The notes: a model not told the origin generated them from the sequence alone. Shown: positions 11,046-22,385, counted from the stretch's first letter. The stretch is 64,000 bases of DNA from Cladorhizidae sp. MBARI D1340-BT2 (GCA_028752905.1 JAQNBH010000009.1:31353442-31417441), one strand, 5' to 3'. Program-made: numbers and translations.

Positions 11046-11697
11046 GTAAGTATGCCAGCAGCGTGAGTATGCCAGCAGAGTGAGTATGCCAGCAGAGTGA
11101 GTATGCCAGCAGCGTGAGTATGCCAACAGAGTGAGTATGCCAGCAGAGTGAGTATGCCAGCAGCGTAAGTATGCCAGCAGAGTGAGTATGCCAGCAGCGT
11201 AAGTATGCCAGCAGCGTGAGTATGCCAGAAGAGTGAGTATGCCAGCAGAGTGAGTATGCCAGCAGAGTGAGTATGCCAGCAGAGTGAGTATGCCAGCAGA
11301 GTGAGTATGCCAGCAGAGTGAGTATGCCAGGAGAGTGAATATGCCAGCAGAGTGAGTATGCCAGCAGAGTGAGTATGCCAGCAGAGTGAGTATGCCAGCA
11401 GAGTGAGTATGCCAGCAGAGTGAGTATGCCAGCAGAGTGAGTATGCCAGCAGAGTGAGTATGCCAGCAGAGTGAGTATGCCAGCAGAGTGAGTATGCCAG
11501 CAGAGTGAGTATGCCAGCAGAGTGAGTATGCCAGCAGAGTGAGTATGCCGGGAGAGTGAGTATGCCAGCAGAGTGAGTATGCCAGCAGCGTGAGTGTGCC
11601 AACAGCGTAAGTATGCCGGGAGAGTGAGTATGCCAGCAGAGTGAGTATGCCAGCAGCGTAAGTATGCCGGGAGAGTGAGTATGCCAGGATAGTGATT
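11046..11697. repeat. 17-bp minisatellite made of 5' splice-site copies (about 38)
   Basis: Unit GTGAGTATGCCAGCAGA with variants (GTAAGT, CAGCAGC, CCGGGAGA). The first unit is the genuine VPS33A donor: exon end GAGCAGC followed by GTAAGTATG. The exon-side bases GCAGC recur in the unit (CCAGCAGC), so the repeat spans the exon-intron junction. Open frames of 224-251 codons on the reverse strand are a by-product of periodicity. Confidence 0.93.
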
Positions 11698-12438
11698 GCT
11701 GTGCACTTACATGTATAGTAGCAAGTGTTGGTGGTGTTCTGGTATCCACAGTCTCAAGGAGAGCCTGTGGTGGCAAGGATTTACACTTGTCATGTGTTCA
11801 GCCTGTCCCGAGCATCATGGAGGCATATGCTGCGATGGTTTTTATCTTACCTCTTGTTGTTGTGTTTAGTTATATATCTCATTACAACACATTCCCTTGC
11901 AAGAGCTCGTAATAAATAAGAGGATTGGAGTCCTTTAAGTGACTTCCTGTTGGCCTGGTGTGTGGGTATCACACAGAGCTGAGTCCAACATGAGCAAAGA
12001 AATACTAGTGATTGTCTCCAAAGCCATGTGACCTCAGTCCCCTGTACGAGCTGATCGGGTTAAAAAAAAACCCAGCATTTCTAGTAGCACTTGCATCTGC
12101 TGCCACACACCTGAACAGGTGGCTTTATCCCTTTTCAATTCAAATTTGCTCATCTCTTCCCCAATTGGTAGAGACTTAACAGTATGAAGCAGTTATGCGT
12201 GTCCTTTATTTTCTCTGTGCTACCTTCGGCGCAAGTTTTGTCCGCCCACCCTGTACATGTATGTACATGTACTTCGCTTCTTTCCCAAGACCAACAAGTA
12301 GATATGTATAAGGATGCTCCTCGAACAACCCTTCCTGACAGACTGTGTAGAAGGCCTGCAAAGTGACAGTGTGTGCTTCTGTTTCTTTCTTTACGGGAAT
12401 ACCATCAATGATCTGTTTCACAGGTTGCATTCCCATAC
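11698..12438. other. intronic sequence before hAT element
   Basis: Unique-looking intronic DNA with a small GGGTTAAAAAAAAACCC palindrome near 12057. It ends at the left flank of the hAT element. No gene recognised. Confidence 0.4.
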
Positions 12439-12444
12439 GTGTCT
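12439..12444. repeat. Left copy of 6-bp direct repeat flanking hAT element
   Basis: GTGTCT lies immediately before the left terminal inverted repeat and recurs immediately after the right one at 15614-15619. This is the expected form of a target-site duplication. hAT elements usually make 8 bp; 6-bp versions have been described for some groups (from memory). Confidence 0.6.
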
Positions 12445-12459
12445 CAGGGGTGTATTTAG
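12445..12459. repeat. hAT left terminal inverted repeat
   Basis: CAGGGGTGTATTTAG; pairs with the inverted copy at 15599-15613 with 3 mismatches over 15 bases. Confidence 0.7.
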
Positions 12460-12610
12460 GGGGGGGCGGGGGGGGGCATTCGCCCCCCCCTTGTATCATT
12501 CTCGCCCCCCCCCCTTGAAATTAGAGATTTTTTTTTTAATAATGTCAAGAAAGGTGTAATACAAGAAAGGTGTAATAAGCTTATGATATCAGGTTCAAAT
12601 GATAGGAATG

Positions 12611-14797
12611 TCAAACTGAGGTTCTTCTTGGTTTTCTCTGCCATACGTCCACAATCTCTTCAAGGTCGCTCTCAGAGAGTACTTCTGGTGCCTCTATAGC
12701 AATCCTCATAAGGTGAGAAAGGCTGCAGTCACTTAGAGAATTACGCAAACGAGTCTTGATCATCTTCATCTGTGAGAAGCTTCTCTCCACAGAAGCAGTA
12801 GAAACTGGAATCGATAAGCAGATGGAGGCAATCTTGTGCAAATTGGGAAACATGGCCTTGAGCATGTCGTTTGAAACAAGTTCTTTCAGCTGTGATGCAG
12901 TAGTATCCCGTGGTTGCTTGACTAACAGCTGGCGGAATGTTTTCCACTCTGTAAGTATTTCAGTGGAAATCATGGCTGTCTTCACTGTTTCTTCTCCATC
13001 CAATGTTTCTGCATCTCTATCTTCTCCGTAGTGAGCAATCAGTTTCTCAACAGACGTGTCTCCATAAGTGGGAAAAGATACTGAATCTGGTTTTGGAACT
13101 TTCCGTGGATCGAATATAGACAATGCTGATACAACAGCGTTGGATGAAGAAAATCGGCTTGTTATGTTGGCCTTTAAATCAGCAACAAAAGGCTTACCAA
13201 CAACATTCTGGAACAAAAGTATTTTATCAGCGTCAATAGACACCTTTGTAGATGACTTCAAGTCTTCAACGTTTTCAAGAAGCTCCAACACCCAGTTCGC
13301 TCCAGGCAAAACTGCATCATCCAAGGATTTAACAGTAGCATCAACAAGGAATGATATCAACGAGAGGTCAAGCTGCTCTGCCTGAAGTGCTTTGCTGAGC
13401 TTGGCTACTTGTGGTAGAGTGAAATCAAGCAAATATATAGCTGCAATCGTAGAAAATTTGCAGAGGGCACCATGGATTCCAAGAGCTTCTGGCTCGTGGG
13501 ACGTCTCGTAGATGTTCCCAATGGTGATTACAATTGCAGAATAACTTGCTTTGACAGCTTTGACACACCTTTCATGTGCCAGCCAGCGTGTGTCAGATGG
13601 CTTGATCACTTTCATTTCTGGAAGTTCAAGAACGTGCTGTACCTCCTTCAGACACTCTGCTCGCTTGGGGGAATTGCGAAAATGCTTCCAAAGAGTAGTC
13701 AATGTTCTGTAAACATGAGCAATTCCAGGAGTTTTATTGGCAGCTTGCACACAAGCCAACTGCAGTAAGTGACAGTGGCAGTGTATAAACAGAGCGTGAG
13801 GAGTATGTTTCTTGATACGTGCCTGAACCCCGGTCTTTCGTCCAGAAAAAGTTGCAGCTCCATCAAATCCCAATCCAACTATTCTTCCGACTTGTAGACC
13901 TTTCTTCTTTAAACAATCGATGAGATTAGAATAGATGGTCTCTGCATCAGCCTTCTTCAATGGAATAAGCTCCAGAAAGCACTCTACTGGTACACCATCT
14001 TCCTCCCAGCGGCAAAACACAGACAATTCTTCTACGTTGGTGACATCTGTGCACTCATCTGCCATGAGGCTGTACATAGGTGCCTTTTGAAGTCGCTTCA
14101 GAATCGACTCCTCCACCCATGTCCCCAATGATTCGATGAATTCAACCACAGCCACTCTTGATGTGTACACAGCATTTCTTGGTGCAGTTTCTAAGAATTG
14201 CTTCAAATGTTGGCTGCCACATCGAACCACCACGTCAACCAGCTTCTCAAATTTTGTCGAATGTGCAACTTGTTCTTTCGTAAGAAAATGAGTGAGTAGG
14301 ATCAGGCACTTCACTGCAGCTCTGTTCTGAGCTCTTTTGCGAGCTAAAACATTCTGGAGTTGCTGTACAACTGTTCCACCTTTGGCTGCTCCTTTAGCTG
14401 CAAAAAGAGCTTGAGTTGCATGGATATGGAAGTCACTTCTCGCATGAGCTTTCATTTTTTCAACAGCTTTCTTCCAATTTCTGCAAGGTTGTGTGACCCA
14501 CACTCCTCCAGTACGCTGCAGACCAGATTGCTTGCAAACCTTGCAAAAGGCACCATCGCTATCCTCGTCATAATAGAGCCAACTGAAATCTTTCTCCCAG
14601 CTCTTAGAGTATTTTCTCTTCGTGGATACAGAAGAGCGGTGTTTGTTTTGCTTGCTTTTCTTTGAAGGTGGAGGACTAAGGCTAGGACTAGATGCCTCGA
14701 CATGCTCAGAGCTATCTGTTCTGCTATCTTCGCTATCGCTGCTATTAGCATGAGAAGAGGCTTGAGAAGTACTTGCAAAGTATGAGCGAATATCCAT
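12611..14797 (-). CDS. hAT-family transposase (ZNF862/KIAA-like), 728 aa
   Basis: Intact 728-codon ORF without introns. Residues 1-55 are Ser-rich and basic (nuclear-signal-like KKSKQNKHR). Residues about 65-135 form a TTF/BED-like zinc finger (FCKVCKQSGL and a later HARSDFHIHA). The RNase-H-like catalytic core shows SLMADECTDVTNVEELSVF (first Asp), GLGFDGAATFSG (second Asp), FIHCHCHLLQLAC and the hAT signature PSDTRWLAHERC. The C-terminus has the hATC dimerisation block LSIPVSTASVERSFSQMK near residue 670. Architecture and length fit hAT transposases related to vertebrate ZNF862-type proteins. ATG 14797 is the first Met after a TATA-like box. A domesticated host gene is the alternative, but flanking inverted repeats and the 6-bp duplication favour a transposon. 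Confidence 0.88.
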   Translation of the reverse strand: MDIRSYFASTSQASSHANSSDSEDSRTDSSEHVEASSPSLSPPPSKKSKQNKHRSSVSTKRKYSKSWEKDFSWLYYDEDSDGAFCKVCKQSGLQRTGGVWVTQPCRNWKKAVEKMKAHARSDFHIHATQALFAAKGAAKGGTVVQQLQNVLARKRAQNRAAVKCLILLTHFLTKEQVAHSTKFEKLVDVVVRCGSQHLKQFLETAPRNAVYTSRVAVVEFIESLGTWVEESILKRLQKAPMYSLMADECTDVTNVEELSVFCRWEEDGVPVECFLELIPLKKADAETIYSNLIDCLKKKGLQVGRIVGLGFDGAATFSGRKTGVQARIKKHTPHALFIHCHCHLLQLACVQAANKTPGIAHVYRTLTTLWKHFRNSPKRAECLKEVQHVLELPEMKVIKPSDTRWLAHERCVKAVKASYSAIVITIGNIYETSHEPEALGIHGALCKFSTIAAIYLLDFTLPQVAKLSKALQAEQLDLSLISFLVDATVKSLDDAVLPGANWVLELLENVEDLKSSTKVSIDADKILLFQNVVGKPFVADLKANITSRFSSSNAVVSALSIFDPRKVPKPDSVSFPTYGDTSVEKLIAHYGEDRDAETLDGEETVKTAMISTEILTEWKTFRQLLVKQPRDTTASQLKELVSNDMLKAMFPNLHKIASICLSIPVSTASVERSFSQMKMIKTRLRNSLSDCSLSHLMRIAIEAPEVLSESDLEEIVDVWQRKPRRTSV

Positions 14798-14830
14798 ATT
14801 AATATGAAGAGAAATCAGCTAGTAAGGTTT

Positions 14831-14838
14831 CTTTTATA
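14831..14838 (-). promoter_or_regulatory. TATA-like box of hAT transposase
   Basis: TATAAAAG on the minus strand, 34 nt before the ATG at 14797. The spacing suggests a very short 5' leader or chance; no other promoter signal was seen. Confidence 0.3.
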
Positions 14839-15598
14839 GAGACTTGAAGACCATGACATAATGGACTGAGTTAAAAATACTGAGAGAGAGGGAGTGGGAA
14901 AGAAGGAGAAACAAAAGAAGTGACAAACCTACAAAGGAGAGCACGTGGTGGTGTGTGATGTCATCGTGTCATGACACATGCTCTCCTTTTTCCAAGCAGC
15001 TACAATATCATGAGAAATATATACAGTCTAGCCATAGTTCGGTATAGCATAATGCCATTGGTAGTCAGTCAAAATAGCTATCCTCAGACATTGTAAAAGC
15101 AAAAAAAAATATGGGGGGATCTTCCCCCCAGACCCCCCTTTTACGGCTTATGAACATGTTAAGAAAATATTAACAAAAATTAGGGCACCAAGTGACCAAC
15201 CATTTCCACCCCCCCCCTAGAGAACTAGAGAAAAATTGTGTATGAAACCTGTTGTCCATGATTTTGTAAGAAAATGCATGGAATGCAACATAATTCGATT
15301 TCACAAAAGCCCACCTCCATTATACGAGTGACAAGTGACTATATCTAATCTATATATGCTGATTGCCGTAGCATGCAACTTCAGCAAATATTTAAGATGG
15401 AATGTTGTACTAAAGATTTTAGAAAAAGTGCATGCCATCATAAGTAGCAGCTATATATACAGTTAGTACTGCAAAAATACCTGTGGGTAAAACACTTTCG
15501 TACTCCACGCGGAAGCCCAGGGTGCACGTCCCCTTTCCGCACCATCCAGGCTCTCCGCCCCCCCCTTATCTCAAGTTCGCCCCCCCTTGGCAAAATTT

Positions 15599-15613
15599 CT
15601 GTATACAACCCTG
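15599..15613. repeat. hAT right terminal inverted repeat
   Basis: CTGTATACAACCCTG; the reverse complement matches the left end. It is followed by the second GTGTCT at 15614-15619. Confidence 0.7.
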
Positions 15614-15689
15614 GTGTCTGCCTCAATCCTAGCAAAGTCAGTACCACTGTTGTCCACGTAAGCTCGAATGGAATGCAACTGAGCCTTTG

Positions 15690-16818
15690 CTAAGTGGAAC
15701 TCACTTGGCGGAGCATCAGATTAGCCATGTCATGTCAAGCAATTGGTAGCTGTTTTGCAGGCTTGACCAGATGCACGGGCAACAGGTTGTTGAGTTTTCC
15801 CTTCCATCAGGGCCAATCACCTTTGCTGTGGTGCCTTGGGCTAGCATCAGGGGGGTCTGCCATTGGGCCAACATTATTAGCACATTCCATTCGGTAAGTG
15901 GTCTGCCATGGGCTAGCATTTTTTTTTTAAGTTGGTAAGGGGTCTGCCACTGGGCTACAGATGGCATTGGGCTAGCATTAGCCTAGTTGGTAAGGGGTCT
16001 TCCATGCAGGAGCAGTGACTCCTGTCTGACATGCTACTGGACTGATCAACAAGTGGCTGACGGCCATGTCGACATGTCATCCCCTAGGCCTGGCTGTCTT
16101 GTTTTATGGGTCCATCCTCAGTCACTGTTAGCTCCACAGGGTCAGTGATCGATCCTTGGAGATCCATTTGCTTCAGTGCATGTCTTCCAATAGTCTTGGA
16201 TCTCACCACGGTCAGTCCAAGTAACCAGATAAGGGTGGGAAGACTTGGGCGTAAGAGTGGCTTTTTGTCTGTCATCAGATTGAAGGATGGCTACGCTGAA
16301 CTTCGTTTTGACAGCTGGCTTTAGGAATTATAATAGTTTTGGCATTGACCTAATAACTCCTTGTTAGAGCACGCCTGAGCTGAGGCAATAAGATTCAGCT
16401 TCAGGTCCTGGTCCTCTGATTGCATGATACATGTAGGTACATATAGCCATCAATGTATTTTACCATCTGGAGTACATATCTTCTACAAAGTCGATTGTCA
16501 AAAGCCAAGAATACATACCTCCCACGCATTATAATCAGGTGGGACGCAGCTGGCAGCATTTAGAAGCATTCATTCGAGATCACTTGTTGCTATGTGTATC
16601 CATGTTTCATGCCAGTCTTTGTACTTGACTGACCCGCCAAAGCTGTGCAGGGTATTGACAAGCTTCTTGCTTCGTGTAGTGAGTGGTCAGGCATTTCGTG
16701 CTTACCTCTCAGACAAAAACATGGACACTGCTTTGACCTGACTCATGGCATGCTGATTGACTGCAGAGGATTTCTGAGAAGCTGTACAACTCCTTAGGCA
16801 AATGCTACTCAGGCCCAA
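15690..16818. other. Probable retroelement debris with short degenerate repeats
   Basis: Between 15830 and 16010 a degenerate word of about 30 bp recurs (GGTAAGGGGTCTGCCACTGGG with GGGCTAGCATT). The 16084-16324 part stays open on both strands without a recognisable product. Its position next to the gypsy relic suggests it is part of that element, but I see no reverse-transcriptase motif. Confidence 0.35.
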
Positions 16819-18070
16819 TGACTAAGTGAGCCAGTCAGTAAATGAACCAGTGACTAACTGAGCCAGTGACTGAGTGAGCCAGTGACTGAGTGAGTCAGTG
16901 ACTGAGTGAGCCAGTGACTAACTGAGCCAGTGACTGAGTGAGCCAGTGACTGAGTGAGTCAGTGACTGAGTGAGCCAGTGACTGAGTGAGCCAGTGACTA
17001 ACTGAGCCAGTGACTGAGTGAGCCAGTGACTGAGTGAGTCAGTGACTGAGTGAGCCAGTGACTGAGTGAGCCAGTGACTAACTGAGCCAGTGACTGACTG
17101 AGTGAGCCAGTGACTGAGTGAGCCAGTGACTGAGTGAGCCAGTGACTGAGTGAACCAGTGACTGAGTGAGCCAGTGACTAACTGAGCCAGTGACTGAGTG
17201 AGCCAGTGACTGAGTGAGTCAGTGACTGGGTGAGCCAGTGACTGAGCGAGCCAATGACTGAGTGAGCCAGTGACTGAGTGAGTCAGTGACTGAGCGAGCC
17301 AGTGACTGAGTGAGCCAGTGACTGAGTGAGCCGGTGACTGAGTGAGCCAGTGACTAACTGAGCCAGTGACTGAGTGAGCCAGTGACAGAGTGAGCCAGTG
17401 ACTGAGTAAGCCAGTGACTGAGTGAGCCAGTGACTGAGTGAGCCAGTGACTGAGTGAGCCAGTGACAGAGTGAGCCAGTGACTGAGTGAGCCAGTGACTG
17501 AGCGAGCCAGTGACTGAGTGAGCCAGTGACAGAGTGAGCCAGTGACTGAGTGAGTCAGTGACTGAGTGAGCCAGTGACTGAGTGAGCCAGTGACTGAGTG
17601 AGCCAGTGACAGAGTGAGCCAGTGACTGAGTGAGCCAGTGACTGAGTGAGTCAGTGACTGAGTGAGCCAGTGACTGAGTGAGCCAGTGACTGAGTGAGCC
17701 AGTGACTGAGTGAGCCAGTGACTGAGTGAGCCAGTGACTGAGTGAGCCAGTGACTGAGCGAGCCAGTGACTGAGTGAGCCAGTGACTGAGTGACAGAGTG
17801 AGCCAGTGACTGAGTGAGCCAGTGACTGAGTGAGCCAGTGACTGAGTGAGCCAGTGACTGAGTGAGCCAGTGACTGAGTGAGCCAGTGACTGAGTGAGCC
17901 AGTGACTGAGCGAGCCAGTGACTGAGCGAGCCAGTGACTGAGCGAGCCAGTGACTGAGCGAGCCAGTGACTGACTGAGCGAGCCAGTGACTGACTGAGCG
18001 AGCCAGTGACTGAGCGAGCCAGTGACTGAGTGAGCCAGTGACTGAGTGAGCCAGTGACTGAGTGAGCCTG
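16819..18070. repeat. 16-bp minisatellite (about 78 copies)
   Basis: Unit GTGAGCCAGTGACTGA with variants (GAGTCAGTGA, AACTGAGCC, GAGCGAGCC, GACAGA). Near 16919-17060 the variants recur in a higher-order pattern (CTAACTGAGCC about every 64 bp). It directly follows the pre-RT part of the gypsy relic, taking the place where reverse transcriptase would be expected. The long reverse-strand ORF is periodicity only. Confidence 0.93.
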
Positions 18071-18244
18071 TGATTCCCACTTCTCAGTTTGGCTCAAGCT
18101 TTCCTCAGCACAGGTGGTGCTGCATCACAAGCGGTTTTCCTGTTGGCATTAAAAGTTTATGGCATCTGCATCTTCTACCATCTGTGCCAGTTGCTTGGTC
18201 ACCTCCAGACATACTGTGAATTGCATCCTCCTAGGAGACAGTTT

Positions 18245-19344
18245 CACTGGTGATGCTTTCCATGTCAATCTCTAGTTGGTGTCAAATTGGTCTCCCTGTG
18301 CTCGCCTTCTTCCAGACATAAGATATCATGTTGATCAGCAAGGAACTCCATAAGGGGTTCTAGCTCAGCAGGCTGCAGGTCGGGTAGTTTGACTATCTTC
18401 AGCAACAACTGCTTGCTCCCCTCTGGGTCCAGAGAGGCGACTCTTCTAAGCAGTGCTGCATCAAAATCGGTATCCTCATAGTCTTTGATATCCGATTCAT
18501 TCAGGACCTCAGCAATCTCTGCCACGCCCAATGCATGGTCCCTCTGGGAGTGACTGTGTGAGATCCGTGGTGTTGTGACTGCCTCTGAGCACAGCCACTC
18601 TCCTGTTGAGTGATCTCGGCAACGTCCTCTGTCAGTCCTCCATCTGGAGCAGTTCCCTCTGAATCCACAATCATTGGCTGGTCATTCACGCCCTCGAAGT
18701 TCACTTGAACTTCTGCACTCTGGCTAGTGGGGTGACTTGACCAGGTGGTCGGTAGAGCAGGCTCACAGATGAGTCTGGTGGCAGGTAGAGCAGGCTCATG
18801 CTGACACGGCTTTCCGTGGTTGCACTGAGGGATGAAATGTGACAATGCCAAGCTGCCTGCCGACATCTTGTGATGTAAGAAGTTGCCTGTTAGCATCTGC
18901 TTTGATGTACACAATGGTCTTCTTCATTTTATGAACGCAAGATATGTTTAGATCCATGCTTCCATCCAAGTGGAAGACTTTCCTGTCGTAGGTCTGGGGT
19001 ACGGTGTCAGCCTTGCGTAAGTCCCTTTTTTAGAGGCATGTGATCACTGCTACAGTGTACATAGTTTGGCGAATAGATCCTCCCCCAGGCTCCAGTGTCA
19101 ATCTCACCATCTGCAGGGACTCCTTGCACGAGCACATGGACTAGCTGAGATAGACTTACACTATCAGTGACTCACCTGAATACGAGAAGTCCATTATGAG
19201 TGTCGACTCACTAGGCCACTTTGCCACTCCAGCATGACTTGATCCTTGGCTCTCCGACTGCATCTGCCTGCAATCATTTGTCATGTGGCCAGGCTCCTTG
19301 CAAATGAAGCAACCAAGTGTTGAAGCTGCTTTTGCTATTGCCAC
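18245..19344 (-). pseudogene. Ty3/gypsy pol relic: zinc knuckle, protease, pre-RT
   Basis: Read on the minus strand in Ty3/gypsy order. A CCHC zinc knuckle, CFICKEPGHMTNDC (about 19310-19270), is followed by an aspartic protease core VLVQGVPADGEIDTGAW with the catalytic DTG near 19099-19091. Next comes VYIKADANRQLLTSQDVGRQ with LGIVTF (about 18900-18840), typical of the linker after the protease, and then LADQHDILCLEEGEHRETNL (about 18330-18275), the block that normally precedes reverse transcriptase. The pieces lie in different frames with stops between, so it is dead. The RT, RNase H and integrase expected downstream are missing; the 16-bp array starts there instead. Confidence 0.75.
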
Positions 19345-19565
19345 TTAAGGTTGCTCCATCGCTAGGTTGCTCTGTTGCTAGGTTGCTCCATCGCTAGGTT
19401 GCTCTGTTGCTAGGTTTCTCCATCGCTAGGTTGCTCTGTCGCTAGGTTGCTCTGTTGCTTGATTGCTCCATCGCTAGGTTGCTCTGAAGCTACGTTGCTC
19501 TATCGCTAGGTCGCTTTGTTGCTTAGGTTGCTCTGTCACTAGGTTGCTCTGTTGCTAGGTTGCTT
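19345..19565. repeat. Short GTTGCT-rich tandem array (about 16-bp units)
   Basis: Alternating GCTCCATCGCTAGGTT and GCTCTGTTGCTAGGTT units immediately upstream (minus-strand sense) of the zinc-knuckle relic. Degenerate towards 19490-19560. Confidence 0.85.
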
Positions 19566-19599
19566 TGTTGCCAGGAGGGATTCTTGGTGATCTCCTGAA

Positions 19600-22385
19600 A
19601 AGTTTTTTTTTGTTGGTATGGCTGTGGATGAGAAGACTTTGTGTAATGCTGTCTCTTATGGCTGTGCATGAGAAGACTTTGTGTAATGCTGTCTCATATG
19701 GTTGTGGATGAGAAGACTTTGTGTACTGCTGTCTCTTATGGCTGTGCATGAGAAGACTTTGTGTACTGCTGTCTCTTATGGTTGTGCATGAGAAGACTTT
19801 GTGTACTGCTGTCTCTTATGGCTGTGGATGAGAAGACTTTGTGTACTGATGTCTCTTATGGTTGTGGATGAGAAGACTTTGTGTACTGCTATCTCTTATG
19901 GCTGTGCATGAGAAGACTTTGTGTACTGCTGTCTCTTATGGCTGTGCATGAGAAGACTTTGTGTACTGCTGTCTCTTATGGTTGTGCATGAGAAGACTTT
20001 GTGTAATGCTGTCTCATATGGTTGTGGATGAGAAGACTTTGTGTACTGCTGTCTCTTATGGCTGTGCATGAGAAGACTTTGTGTACTGCTGTCTCTTATG
20101 GTTGTGCATGAGAAGACTTTGTGTACTGCTGTCTCTTATGGCTGTGGATGAGAAGACTTTGTGTACTGATGTCTCTTATGGTTGTGGATGAGAAGACTTT
20201 GTGTACTGCTATCTCTTATGGCTGTGCATGAGAAGACTTTGTGTACTGCTGTCTCTTATGGCTGTGCATGAGAAGACTTTGTGTACTGCTGTCTCTTATG
20301 GTTGTGGATGAGAAGACTTTGTGTACTGCTGTCTCTTATGGTTGTGCATGAGAAGACTTTGTGTACTGCTGTCTCTTATGGTTGTGGATGAGAAGACTTT
20401 GTGTAATGCTGTCTCTTATGGTGGTGGATGAGAAGACTTTGTGTAATGCTGTCTCTTATGGTTGTGGATGAGAAGACTTTGTGTACTCCTGTCTCTTATG
20501 GTTGTGGATGAGAAGACTTTGTGTACTGCTGTCTCTTATGGTTGTGGATGAGAAGACTTTGTGTACTCCTGTCTCTTATGGTTGTGGATGAGAGATGAGA
20601 AGACTTTGTCTACTGCTATCTCTTATGGTTGTGGATGAGAAGACTTTGTGTAATGCTGTCTCTTATGGTTGTGGATGAGAAGACTTTGTGTACTGCTGTC
20701 TCTTATGGTTGTGGATGAGAAGACTTTGTGTACTGCTGTCTCTTATGGCTGTGGATGAGAAGACTTTGTGTAATGCTGTCTCTTATGGTTGTGCATGAGA
20801 AGACTTTGTGTACTGCTGTCTCTTATGGTTGTGCATGAGAAGACTTTGTGTACTGCTGTCTCTTATGGCTGTGCATGAGAAGACTTTGTGTACTGCTGTC
20901 TCTTATGGCTGTGCATGAGAAGACTTTGTGTACTGCTGTCTCTTATGGTTGTGGATGAGAAGACTTTGTGTACTGCTGTCCCTTATGGTTGTGGATGAGA
21001 AGACTTTGTGTACTCCTGTCTCTTATGGTTGTGGATGAGAAGACTTTGTGTACTGCTGTCTCTTATGGTTGTGGATGAGAAGACTTTGTGTACTGCTGTC
21101 TCTTATGGCTGTGGATGAGAAGACTTTGTGTACTGCTGTCTCTTATGGTTGTGCATGAGAAGACTTTGTGTACTGCTGTCTCTTATGGCTGTGGATGAGA
21201 AGACTTTGTGTACTGCTGTCTCTTACGGCTGTGGATGAGAAGACTGTGTACTGCTCTCTCTTATGGTTGTGGAAGAGAAGACTTTGTGTACTGCTGTCTC
21301 TTATGGTTGTGGATGAGAAGACTTTGTGTACTGCTGTCTCTTATGGTTGTGGATGAGAAGACTTTGTGTACTGCTGTCTCTTATGGTTGTGCATGAGAAG
21401 ACTTTGTGTACTGCTGTCTCTTATGGTTGTGGATGAGAAGACTTTGTGTACTGCTGTCTCTTATGGTTGTGGATGAGAAGACTTTGTGTACTGCTGTCTC
21501 TTATGGTTGTGGATGAGAAGACTTTGTGTACTGCTGTCTCTTATGGTTGTGCATGAGAAGACTTTGTCTACTGCTGTCTCTTATGGTTGTGGATGAGAAG
21601 ATGAGAAGACTTTGTGTACTGCTGTCTCTTATGGTTGTGGATGAGAAGACTTTGTGTACTGCTGTCTCTTATGGCTGTGGATGAGAAGACTTTGTGTACT
21701 GCTGTCTCTTATGGTTGTGCATGAGAAGACTTTGTGTACTGCTGTCTCTTATGGTTGTGGATGAGAAGACTTTGTGTACTGCTGTCTCTTATGGTTGTGG
21801 ATGAGAAGACTTTGTGTACTGCTGTCTCTTACGGCTGTGGATGAGAAGACTGTGTACTGCTCTCTCTTATGGTTGTGGAAGAGAAGACTTTGTGTACTGC
21901 TGTCTCTTATGGTTGTGGATGAGAAGACTTTGTGTACTGCTGTCTCTTATGGTTGTGGATGAGAAGACTTTGTGTACTGCTGTCTCTTATGGTTGTGCAT
22001 GAGAAGACTTTGTGTACTGCTGTCTCTTATGGTTGTGGATGAGAAGACTTTGTGTACTGCTGTCTCTTATGGTTGTGGATGAGAAGACTTTGTGTACTGC
22101 TGTCTCTTATGGTTGTGGATGAGAAGACTTTGTGTACTGCTGTCTCTTATGGTTGTGCATGAGAAGACTTTGTCTACTGCTGTCTCTTATGGTTGTGGAT
22201 GAGAAGACTTTGTGTACTGCTGTCTCTTATGGTTGTGCATGAGAAGACTTTGTGTACTGCTGTCTCTTATGGTTGTGGATGAGAAGACTTTGTGTACTCC
22301 TGTCTCTTATGGCTGTGGATGAGAAGACTTTGTGTACTGCCGTCTCTTATGGTTGTGGATGAGAAGACTTTGTGCACTGCTGTCT
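19600..22385. repeat. 40-bp minisatellite (about 69 copies) with higher-order structure
   Basis: Unit containing GATGAGAAGACTTTGTGTAC and TGCTGTCTCTTATGGTTGTG. Variant units recur at two larger periods. A 320-bp (8-unit) period is seen at 19.68 and 20.00 kb (marked by CTCATATGG, GTACTGATGTC and CTGCTATCTC units). A 606-bp period links about 21.0-21.6 kb to about 21.6-22.2 kb, both containing the odd short unit AGACTGTGTACTGCTCTCTC and a GGAAGAGAAG variant. The array lies between the gag and zinc-knuckle parts of the gypsy relic, so it grew inside the dead retroelement. Confidence 0.95.

Larger units (their letters stand above)
12445..15613 (-). mobile_element. Full-length hAT DNA transposon with intact transposase
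   Basis: A 3.17-kb element bounded by imperfect terminal inverted repeats: left CAGGGGTGTATTTAG (12445-12459), right CTGTATACAACCCTG (15599-15613, reverse complement CAGGGTTGTATACAG). Both ends have G/C homopolymer runs just inside (12460-12516 and 15556-15588), typical of animal hAT relatives. Flanking GTGTCT direct repeats support transposition into this VPS33A intron, opposite to the host gene. The single long ORF (12611-14797) is unbroken, so the insertion is probably recent and possibly mobile. Confidence 0.8.

Noticed and set aside
11021..11776. 224-251-codon reverse-strand ORFs with a 17-residue period
   Set aside because: Artefact of the 17-bp splice-site array; overlaps a real VPS33A exon on the other strand.
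17283..18097. 265-codon ORF with Ser/His/Leu repeats
   Set aside because: Pure translation of the 16-bp minisatellite; no gene signals.
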